Part shown: piece by piece, positions 1 through 5,269 of the stretch
Numbering within the stretch: position 1 is the first letter of the stretch
How the letters are laid out: every line of letters begins with the position of its first letter
Origin: Candidatus Omnitrophota bacterium
Lineage (GTDB): Bacteria > Omnitrophota > Gorgyraeia > Zapsychrales > Fredricksoniimonadaceae
Assembly (NCBI GenBank): GCA_016196515.1
Contig: JACPXN010000109.1
Location: 1-9,790 of the forward strand
Reading direction: 5' to 3'
DNA length: 9,790 bases
Notes under the pieces: model-generated
What the model saw: only the letters and a program-made list of their open reading frames with translations
The model's database searches: none
Told to the model about the DNA's origin: nothing
Position numbers and translations under genes: made by a program

Positions 1-618
1 ATCAGTTATCCGAACATGTTCAATTTTTCCCGCAACCCCATGGTGGACTTGACCGTGGCCCAGCGCTATCCGGACCGGCAGGGGTATTTCAATCATCTGG
101 TCAAATCCATGAAGGAAGAAGACAAGCTCCCCGTGAATTCTTTGGGCGAGACCATCGAGGACATACGTACGGAAGATAATTTTAAGTCGGACAAGGAGTT
201 AAAAGAATATTTCCGGCGCGAATTCGATTTTTTCGAAGACGCCAAACTCATCCGATCACTGACCGCCGAGGGACAACGGACCGCGGTCTTCAGCAGTTTT
301 GAGACCAAAATTTTGATCCAGGCCCGACGCCCGCCGTTTTTTTATCATTTGCCGCTGTTGACGTCCCAGCCCATGCGTTTGAGGGCTTATCCGGCAGATG
401 CAGGCCACAGCCCCAATTTCCTTAAAGATACCTTGCGCCAGTTGTAGGAAAACAAGCCGGAATATGTGTTCATGGAGCGGGTATTCTTGCAGGACAAAGT
501 TCCCGCATCCTATCAGGAAAACAATGTCAGCATCGTTGCTGTTGTCGCATATATCCGCGATCATTATACGTCGGGGGCACAGGGAAAATACCTCGTGGCC
601 ATGAAACGCAAAAAATAA
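1..618 (+). pseudogene. C-terminal part of an unidentified (possibly membrane) protein, interrupted by an in-frame TAG
   Basis: The reading frame is open from the left edge, so the true start lies outside the window. It runs to TAG at 445-447, then continues in the same frame for 56 more sense codons to TAA at 616-618. The part after the TAG looks genuinely protein-coding: it contains NKPEYVFMERVFL and ends with a YLVAMKRKK tail. The visible part is soluble, with charged helices (around KELKEYFRREFDFF) followed by a probable alpha/beta segment (AVFSSFETKILIQARRPPFF). From memory this resembles the soluble C-terminal domain behind the membrane region of some family-39-like glycosyltransferase or hypothetical membrane proteins, but I cannot confirm that and give no function. 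A single base change, for instance CAG to TAG, would explain the interruption. Whether it is a real nonsense mutation, strain variation or an assembly error cannot be told from sequence. Confidence 0.6.
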
Positions 619-627
619 AGGGGTGAG
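619..627 (+). promoter_or_regulatory. Strong Shine-Dalgarno site before the 17-codon ORF
   Basis: AGGGGTGAG, preceded by two more As, matches the anti-SD complement AAGGAGGTGA apart from one missing base. Spacing to ATG 634 is 6 nt, whereas spacing to the YkgJ ATG at 684 is far too long. The site therefore supports initiation at 634 rather than at 684. Confidence 0.5.
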
Positions 628-633
628 AATGGT

Positions 634-687
634 ATGGCCCTTTTGATGCCGGACAAGGACGTGGCTTTAGGCAGTATTGTGAAATGA
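634..687 (+). CDS. 17-codon upstream ORF with strong RBS, coupled to the YkgJ gene
   Basis: The ORF encodes MALLMPDKDVALGSIVK. It begins 15 bases after the upstream stop and ends with TGA at 685-687, inside an ATGA overlap with the next start codon at 684. An excellent Shine-Dalgarno stretch, AGGGGTGAG at 619-627, lies 6 nt before its ATG. The YkgJ gene itself has no comparable site before its ATG. I infer that ribosomes load here and reinitiate at 684, which would make this a coupling leader peptide. It could instead be the remains of an older N-terminus or a chance ORF. No known peptide family is recognised and no attenuator hairpin is evident. Confidence 0.35.
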   Translation: MALLMPDKDVALGSIVK

Positions 688-1199
688 CTGAACACATCAA
701 ACAATTCGTCCCTTCGCGGGTGTGTCTGCAATGCGACGGGTGCTGCCGGTTTAAGTCCGCGGATTCTCCCTGGAGGCCCAAATTGGGCCCCGAAGAGTCG
801 GCCGGCCTTGCGCACAAGATCACCGGTCAGGACTGGCTCGACGATGACGGGCATGTCCGCGCCCTGCGTTCTTGCGGTGAAAACCTGTGCCGTTTTTTTA
901 ATCCCGGCGACCACACCTGTCAGATCTACGACAACCGCCCTTTTGAATGCGCGCTGTATCCGTTCGTCCTTTCGCGTTCACCCGAAGGCGTTGATGTCTA
1001 CGTTCATTTGAGCTGCCCGTATGTCCAGGACACCCAGGGGTCGGCCGTTCTGGAGGAATACATCGGATATTTGAAAGGATATTTCCAGACCACGGCGGTG
1101 CTGGATTTTTTAGGACGCAATGCGGCTTTGGTCCACGATTATTCTACGTTTTTTTCTGAATTGCAGCATTTGTTCACCATCAAAGGGTTACGGCTGTGA
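684..1199 (+). CDS. YkgJ-family cysteine cluster protein (putative Zn/Fe-binding)
   Basis: This 171-residue protein carries the family hallmark CxxCxxCC near the N-terminus (C14, C17, C20, C21 in CLQCDGCC). More cysteines follow at C64, C69, C79, C89 and C111, in the characteristic CxIYxxRPFECxxYPF block and a later CP. The YkgJ (formerly UPF0153) family is annotated as a zinc- or iron-chelating domain. Its biochemical role is largely unknown, so metal binding here is family knowledge and not something the sequence proves. ATG 684 is the only reasonable start: the frame is closed upstream by TGA at 624-626 and has no other start codon in between. The gene overlaps the preceding 17-codon ORF (ATGA) and the following acyltransferase-like gene (GTGA), which implies a tightly coupled unit. 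There is no signal peptide and no membrane segment, so it is probably cytoplasmic. Confidence 0.88.
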   Translation: MTEHIKQFVPSRVCLQCDGCCRFKSADSPWRPKLGPEESAGLAHKITGQDWLDDDGHVRALRSCGENLCRFFNPGDHTCQIYDNRPFECALYPFVLSRSPEGVDVYVHLSCPYVQDTQGSAVLEEYIGYLKGYFQTTAVLDFLGRNAALVHDYSTFFSELQHLFTIKGLRL

Positions 1200-2080
1200 T
1201 ATCCACTCAAGACCTGCTGACCCATAAATCGTTGTTTGATTCTTTTTTGGCCCGCGACGAGTGCCGCGTGTCCTGTTATCATTTTTCATCCGTCTTTGCC
1301 TGGCAGGATTTTTTCCATTTCACCTTTGAGGTCATCCGTGACCGTTTGTGCGTGTTCGCGCATCAGCCGCAAGGGTGTTTTTTGTATATGCCTCCCGTGG
1401 GCGGTCCGCTGGATCTATCGACGCTGGAAGAATGTTTCCAACGCATGGGCAAAAACGGTCTGGCGCGCGTGGAAAATATTTGCGATAACCAATTGCCCGC
1501 GCTCGTTTTCAAGGAGTATAATAGCCGCCACAAAGCGGATGAGTATATTTACCGCAGGCAGGACATTGCGGGCCTGCGCGGCAAAGCGTACAAGTCCCGG
1601 CGCCATGATGTGAATCTGGCGGTCAGGCAGCAGCCGATCTTTGAGCATTATGAAGACAGGCATTATGAGGGCTGCACGGCTCTTTACGAACGCTGGGCCG
1701 TTGACCGTGCCCGTGGCCGTGATGAGAGCACCTACCGCGCCATGCTGGAGGATAATCGCCGCGTCCATGCCCTCGTGATCGCGCATGCAAAGACCCTGGG
1801 GCTGATCGGGTGCGTGCTCATTGTTGACGGAGAAGTGGCCGCGTACACGTTCGGATATCCGCAAAACGATCATACCTTTTGCGTGCTTTTTGAGGTCGCC
1901 GACCTCGCCAGGCCGGGGTTGGCGTCTTATATTTTTAACCGTTTATGCGCGGACGAGGCCCTGGGCCCTTTCGAGTTCGTCAATGCCATGGATGATTTCG
2001 GCATGCCCGGCGTGGCCAGGGCCAAGGAGTTGTTCCGTCCCGTGTTCAAGGCGGCTTTATACACCCTTACTAAAATTTAG
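1196..2080 (+). CDS. DUF2156 / LPG-synthase C-terminal-like (GNAT fold) protein
   Basis: The 294-residue product starts at GTG 1196, whose GTGA overlaps the YkgJ stop, so it is probably translated by reinitiation. The fold call rests on family hallmarks: EYIYRRQDIAGLRGKAYKSRRHDVN (residues 116-140, a basic YxxxxLxxLxGKxxxxxRxxxN block), a GNAT-like core LGLIGCVLIVDGEVAAYTFG (201-220), and the terminal NAMDDFGMPGVARAKELFRP (263-282), equivalent to the NxxxDxGxxGLRxxKxxxxP ending of the family. Relatives include the C-terminal domain of MprF, which transfers lysine from lysyl-tRNA to phosphatidylglycerol. This protein lacks the membrane flippase part, so its acceptor is unknown and lipid modification is only a possibility. 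The N-terminal ~110 residues probably form the first of the two tandem acyltransferase-like subdomains. Pairing with YkgJ suggests a shared, undefined role. Confidence 0.82.
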   Translation: MISTQDLLTHKSLFDSFLARDECRVSCYHFSSVFAWQDFFHFTFEVIRDRLCVFAHQPQGCFLYMPPVGGPLDLSTLEECFQRMGKNGLARVENICDNQLPALVFKEYNSRHKADEYIYRRQDIAGLRGKAYKSRRHDVNLAVRQQPIFEHYEDRHYEGCTALYERWAVDRARGRDESTYRAMLEDNRRVHALVIAHAKTLGLIGCVLIVDGEVAAYTFGYPQNDHTFCVLFEVADLARPGLASYIFNRLCADEALGPFEFVNAMDDFGMPGVARAKELFRPVFKAALYTLTKI

Positions 2081-2092
2081 GGACTTTTAACG

Positions 2093-2713
2093 TTGAAGAT
2101 CCACAGCGCTGAAATTGTTGTTTTCGACGTGGAGACCACGGGTCTTTTTCCGCAGGACGGGGACCGCATCGTTGAGATCGCCGCGATGAAGGTCAAAGGG
2201 GGAAAGGTGGTGGACCAATTTTATTCCTTGGTCAACCCCAAACGGCCCATTCCGGCGGAAGCCACCCAGATCAACCAGATCACCGAAGACATGGTCGCCG
2301 ACGCTCCCACGGCCGACGCGGTCCTGCCGCGGCTGATCGATTTTATTTCCGGCGGCTGCGTGGCCGGGCACAATGCGCGTTTTGACATGGGATTTTTGTG
2401 TTATGAACTGTCCTTGTTCGGCCGGCGGCTTAAGGACGATACGCCCGTTGTGGACACGCTCAAGATGGCCAAGGGGCTTTTGCCGTATTTGAGCAGTTAT
2501 AAACTTCCTTATCTGGCGCGTTCCTTGGGGGTCAGTGTCACCCGGACCCATCGCGCCATGGCGGACGTCGAATTGACCGTGGCCGTGCTTTTGCGCATGA
2601 TGGAAATGGCCGCGGACAAGAATGCCGACGACGTAGGCACATTCCTTTCCAGGTTCGGCGTTGAGAAACCATTGTTCAAGCTGGTCCAGGTCTCCCAGGA
2701 TTCCCTCTTTTAA
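2093..2713 (+). CDS. DnaQ-like 3'-5' exonuclease (DEDDh family)
   Basis: The 206-residue protein shows all the catalytic residues of a DEDDh exonuclease: D12 and E14 in FDVETTG, D98 in AGHNARFD, and H153 with D158 in THRAMAD. These acidic residues bind two metal ions that remove 3'-terminal nucleotides, as in the proofreading epsilon subunit of DNA polymerase III. No BRCT, UvrC or polymerase part is attached, so it may be an epsilon-like proofreader or a stand-alone repair or RNA-processing exonuclease; the sequence does not decide. The start is TTG at 2093, about 8 nt after AGGGAC. The first in-frame ATG lies beyond the ExoI motif, so it cannot be the true start. It begins 12 nt after the previous gene and ends 14 nt before pabB. 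Confidence 0.88.
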   Translation: MKIHSAEIVVFDVETTGLFPQDGDRIVEIAAMKVKGGKVVDQFYSLVNPKRPIPAEATQINQITEDMVADAPTADAVLPRLIDFISGGCVAGHNARFDMGFLCYELSLFGRRLKDDTPVVDTLKMAKGLLPYLSSYKLPYLARSLGVSVTRTHRAMADVELTVAVLLRMMEMAADKNADDVGTFLSRFGVEKPLFKLVQVSQDSLF

Positions 2714-2727
2714 TGAGCGCATGACTT

Positions 2728-4020
2728 ATGGATTTCCTTCACCGGACGCTGGATTTAAAGGCCGGCGCGTTTGAGGTTTTCGCGGCCTTTAAGGACCGGC
2801 CGCACGCGTTTTTTTTAGACAGCGGCATGAACAGCCCCGCCGGACGTTTTTCCTTCATCGGTTTTTCCCCATCCAGTATCATCGAGGGGCATCTCCTACA
2901 GGACCTTGAGCGTTTGCGCGCGGCATTTGACAAACACAAGGTCCCGGTCAGGGATTTTCCCCATCCATTGCCAGCGGGCATGGTCGGTTATATCAGGTAT
3001 GACTTGGGGTTCTTTTTTGGTTTTTATGATACCGTCATTTGCATTGACCACGCGGCAGGGGCCGTTCACGTCACATCAACGGGACCGCCCCAACGGTTGC
3101 AGGAGATTTTACGCGTGCTGGAAAACATTGGACCGCCTGCCTCGCCAATCCGCCCAAAGGGCGAGATTGGCGGGCCGCTTCAATTGACAAGCAATTTTGA
3201 CAAAGACGGATATGCGGCCATCGTGCGCCGGGCCCTGGAACATATCCGTGCCGGGGACATTTATCAGATCAATTTATCACGCGAAGTCCGTGCTGTTTGT
3301 TGCGGTGTCGATCCATGGACTGTCTACGGGGCCCTGCGTCGTATTTCCCCGTCGGACCACAGCGCGTATTTCAACGACGGGAAAAACCATATTTTAAGCA
3401 GTTCGCCCGAGCAGTTCGTCGTTGTCAACGGCAGGCGCGTGCATGTCAAACCCATGAAGGGCACGCGGCCGCGCGGGCAAACGCCCCCAGAGGATGCCCG
3501 TTTTCGCCGCCAACTGGAGACGAGCGCCAAAGAGATCGCCGAACTTTTGATGGTCACCGACCTTGAGCGCAATGACCTGGGCCGGGTCTGTGATTACGGG
3601 TCGGTGCGGGTCTCTGAGATGCGCGCCATTGAACAGTACGCGACCGTGTTCCAGGCCACATCCACCGTTGAAGGGACATTGCACCGCGGCCGCGACGGAT
3701 TTGACGTCCTCAAAGCGTGTTTTCCCAGCGGTTCCGTGACGGGCTGTCCCAAAATTGCGGCCATGACGATCATCGAGTGTTTGGAAACGGCCGGCCGCGG
3801 ACTGTACACCGGGGCCTTGGGGTACATGAGTTTTACGGGAGACATGGATTTTAACGTTTTGATACGGACACTCATCGTTGCCCCCGACGGCATCACCTTT
3901 AACGTCGGCGGCGGCATTGTCGCGGATTCTGATCCGCTGATGGAGTATGAGGAAACAGTACTAAAAGCTCAGGCAATGGAAGCCGCTTTAAAATTGGATT
4001 GTCACCCCCGAATGTTTTAA
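2728..4020 (+). CDS. pabB: Aminodeoxychorismate synthase component I
   Basis: This 430-residue enzyme of the anthranilate synthase I / chorismate-binding family converts chorismate plus ammonia to 4-amino-4-deoxychorismate, the first committed step to p-aminobenzoate and folate. The N-terminal domain spans about 1-120 and the chorismate-binding domain about 157-425. Visible signatures include DIYQINLSR, SSSPEQFV, TDLERNDLGRVC, SGSVTGCPK, GALGYMS and VGGGIVADSDP. K244 lies in PMKGTRPRG; PabB enzymes carry Lys in PIKGT where TrpE has PIAGT, which favours PabB over anthranilate synthase. The adjacent pabC supports this. No pabA glutaminase is present in the window. Two oddities: the interdomain linker (residues ~139-149) is encoded by a near-perfect hairpin, and the last residues plus the stop codon (CHPRMF-stop) lie inside a 68-bp palindromic element, so the native C-terminus was probably replaced. 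Confidence 0.93.
   Translation: MDFLHRTLDLKAGAFEVFAAFKDRPHAFFLDSGMNSPAGRFSFIGFSPSSIIEGHLLQDLERLRAAFDKHKVPVRDFPHPLPAGMVGYIRYDLGFFFGFYDTVICIDHAAGAVHVTSTGPPQRLQEILRVLENIGPPASPIRPKGEIGGPLQLTSNFDKDGYAAIVRRALEHIRAGDIYQINLSREVRAVCCGVDPWTVYGALRRISPSDHSAYFNDGKNHILSSSPEQFVVVNGRRVHVKPMKGTRPRGQTPPEDARFRRQLETSAKEIAELLMVTDLERNDLGRVCDYGSVRVSEMRAIEQYATVFQATSTVEGTLHRGRDGFDVLKACFPSGSVTGCPKIAAMTIIECLETAGRGLYTGALGYMSFTGDMDFNVLIRTLIVAPDGITFNVGGGIVADSDPLMEYEETVLKAQAMEAALKLDCHPRMF
3143..3172 (+). repeat. In-frame palindrome forming the PabB interdomain linker
   Basis: CGCCAATC (3143-3150) pairs with GATTGGCG (3165-3172), and the adjoining CGCCC (3151-3155) pairs with GGGCG (3159-3163). This gives a 13-bp stem with one bulged A (3164) and an AAA loop. 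It is read in frame as approximately SPIRPKGEIGG, exactly where the N-terminal and chorismate-binding domains meet. Such strong symmetry is not required by the protein, which suggests an inserted palindromic repeat. Other genomic copies cannot be checked here. Confidence 0.6.
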
Positions 4021-4068
4021 TCGGGGGTCCAGAGCACTGGATTCCCGACAGAAGCATTCGGGAATGAC
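4001..4068 (+). repeat. 68-bp twin-hairpin palindromic element at the pabB/pabC junction
   Basis: The element begins with GTCA and ends with TGAC. Each half forms its own hairpin: ACCCCCGA (4004-4011) with TCGGGGGT (4021-4028), and ATTCCCGA (4041-4048) with TCGGGAAT (4058-4065), each with a 9-nt loop. Folded end to end, 25 of the 34 opposing positions are Watson-Crick pairs and 4 are G-T, around a central TCCAG/CTGGA. This is the style of a dispersed intergenic repeat seen in many bacterial genomes. It carries the pabB stop (4018-4020) and an ATG (4064) in frame with pabC. There is no T-run after either stem, so it is not a classical terminator. Confidence 0.82.
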
Positions 4069-4075
4069 AAATTAT

Positions 4076-4858
4076 ATGATCTATTTAGACGGCAAATATA
4101 TTCAGCCCGACGACAAACTTTTGGACGATTTGACCCCGGGCCGCCGGCGTTTGCGCGGCGTGTTCGAGACCATGCGCGCCCGGCGGGGCCGTATCGTTTT
4201 TTGTGACGAACATCTCAAGCGTTTGTCCGACGGGCTCAAATGCCTTGGCCTTAAAGATCCGTTGTCCCCACGCCGCTGGAAAACCGTTCTGCGTCAATTG
4301 TTGAAACGAGATCCTTTGACGCATTCCCGGGTGCGCATTTTAGTGTGGCGGGAAGGCCGTTGTTTGCGTTATGCCGCGATGGCCCTCAAATACGAGCCGC
4401 CTGTGATGTCACAATACCGGCGGGGAATAAGGGCCGTGACAGCGGCGACCGGCCGGAGGGCCTCTTCCCGGCAGGCCAGGGTGAAGTCCCTGGACTATTT
4501 CCTTTTTGCCGACGCTTACCAGCGGGCCGCGGCCTTAGGGTTTGACGAAGCCCTTTTACTCAACGCCCAAGGACACGTCTTCGAGGCCAGCCGGGCCAAC
4601 ATTTTTGTCGTGCGCAATGGCGTCCTGCTCACACCGCCGCTGGGTTGTGGATGTCTCGATGGGATCATGCGCGCTCACGTGATCCACAAGGCCCTGCGGT
4701 ACAAGATCCCGGTGCGCGAATGCAGCCTCACGGTCAATGACATCATCCACAGCGACGGCGCTTTTATCACCAACGCGCTCATCGGGGCCATGCCCCTGGC
4801 CTCGGTCGACGGGCAGGCGCTGAAATTCCCTGATATACGCCTTGCCCTTTTGCAGTGA
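4076..4858 (+). CDS. pabC: Aminodeoxychorismate lyase (class IV PLP aminotransferase fold)
   Basis: The 260-residue product belongs to the fold-type IV PLP family. Visible family marks are the N-terminal YLDGKYI, RGVFETMRARRGRIVFCDEHLKRL (27-50), the PLP lysine K137 in VKSLDYF, E170 in FEASRANIFVV, and TPPLGCGCLDGIMR (186-199). ADC lyase releases pyruvate from 4-amino-4-deoxychorismate to give p-aminobenzoate. The same fold also serves branched-chain and D-amino-acid aminotransferases, but the position directly after pabB makes the lyase assignment much more likely. I choose ATG 4076, giving MIYLDGKYI, which matches where relatives begin. The in-frame ATG at 4064 would add MTNY and lies in the palindromic repeat. 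Length is close to the usual ~270. No clear ribosome binding site precedes it, so the repeat may have displaced it. Confidence 0.85.
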   Translation: MIYLDGKYIQPDDKLLDDLTPGRRRLRGVFETMRARRGRIVFCDEHLKRLSDGLKCLGLKDPLSPRRWKTVLRQLLKRDPLTHSRVRILVWREGRCLRYAAMALKYEPPVMSQYRRGIRAVTAATGRRASSRQARVKSLDYFLFADAYQRAAALGFDEALLLNAQGHVFEASRANIFVVRNGVLLTPPLGCGCLDGIMRAHVIHKALRYKIPVRECSLTVNDIIHSDGAFITNALIGAMPLASVDGQALKFPDIRLALLQ

Positions 4859-4870
4859 TGCCGTTATAAT
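4842..4870 (+). promoter_or_regulatory. Probable sigma70-type promoter for the RAM protein-aminotransferase pair
   Basis: A perfect -10 box TATAAT lies at 4865-4870. A -35-like TTGCCC (4842-4847; four of six consensus bases) sits exactly 17 nt upstream. The -35 lies in the last codons of pabC. Transcription would start near 4877 and run through an AT-rich leader (about 4885-4926) into the gene at 4927. This is the best promoter seen in the window and marks a new transcription unit. Confidence 0.6.
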
Positions 4871-4914
4871 GACCCCTTGGAGAGATTTGTTATGAATAAA
4901 AATATTTATTTTTT

Positions 4915-4921
4915 GGGGAGG
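4915..4921 (+). promoter_or_regulatory. Shine-Dalgarno site for the RAM protein
   Basis: GGGGAGG ends 5 nt before ATG 4927. It is the strongest correctly spaced site in the window and fixes this start, which rules out a longer protein with a DNA-binding domain. Confidence 0.75.
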
Positions 4922-4926
4922 TTTTT

Positions 4927-5262
4927 ATGGCAAAAGCGAAAACAAACAAAAACGCGCCGGTGTGCGCGTTGATCGAAGTGAGCATCACGCCGCAAAAGGA
5001 CGCGGGATTCGACCGTATCGCCGAGCGCATTTACAGTTATCCGCAGGTCCAAAGTTGTTATCTGGTCTCGGGCGGTTATGACCTTTTGGTCGTCGTCGAA
5101 GGCGACAATATCCAGACGGTGGCTGATTTCGTGGCGGCGAAACTGTCCTCCATGGCCAATGTCCGGCAGACCACCACGCATTTCCTGCTGCGCAAATACA
5201 AAGAACAGGGACAGGTCCTGCATCAGCCCAAGAAGGAGCGCCGCGAGACCATATCTTACTAG
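4927..5262 (+). CDS. Stand-alone Lrp/AsnC-type ligand-binding (RAM) domain protein
   Basis: The 111-residue protein consists almost entirely of a RAM/AsnC_trans_reg domain (about residues 11-90). It shows the typical ALIEVSITP first strand, an amphipathic helix, VQSCYLVSGGYDLLVVVEG (the family's GxYDxxxxV strand region) and the second helix ending in ANVRQTTTHFLL. Full-length Lrp/AsnC regulators have an N-terminal helix-turn-helix, which is absent here. The frame is closed at 4897-4899 (TAA), so it was not simply missed. RAM domains bind amino acids and oligomerise, so this is probably an amino-acid sensor or a partner of a full-length Lrp, not a repressor on its own. It precedes an aminotransferase by 7 nt, recalling the alaR-alaT arrangement of Bacillus subtilis, where the regulator is full length. 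The C-terminal tail is basic and probably disordered. Confidence 0.85.
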   Translation: MAKAKTNKNAPVCALIEVSITPQKDAGFDRIAERIYSYPQVQSCYLVSGGYDLLVVVEGDNIQTVADFVAAKLSSMANVRQTTTHFLLRKYKEQGQVLHQPKKERRETISY

Positions 5263-5269
5263 GATCTTT

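Noticed and set aside
1..618. TAG recoded as an amino acid throughout this genome.
   Set aside because: Three other genes in the window end with TAG at normal positions followed by close downstream genes.
2087..2722. A 211-codon ORF on the minus strand.
   Set aside because: It mirrors the exonuclease gene exactly and has no family motif; it is a shadow of high-GC codon use.
3996..4068. Intrinsic terminator at the end of pabB.
   Set aside because: Neither stem is followed by a T-rich tail, and the genes on both sides form one functional unit.
4064..4075. Start of pabC at ATG 4064.
   Set aside because: It lies in the palindromic repeat and adds only MTNY; relatives begin near MIYLDGKYI. It cannot be fully excluded.
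4892..4972. A 26-codon basic ORF in the leader of the RAM gene, preceded by GGAG.
   Set aside because: It overlaps the RAM gene out of frame, has no recognisable composition beyond many Lys/Arg codons, and the better SD serves ATG 4927.
5078..5269. An upstream in-frame extension of the aminotransferase (64 extra codons).
   Set aside because: It overlaps the RAM gene in another frame and its residues do not resemble an aminotransferase N-terminus; ATG 5270 gives the usual start and an AGGA site.
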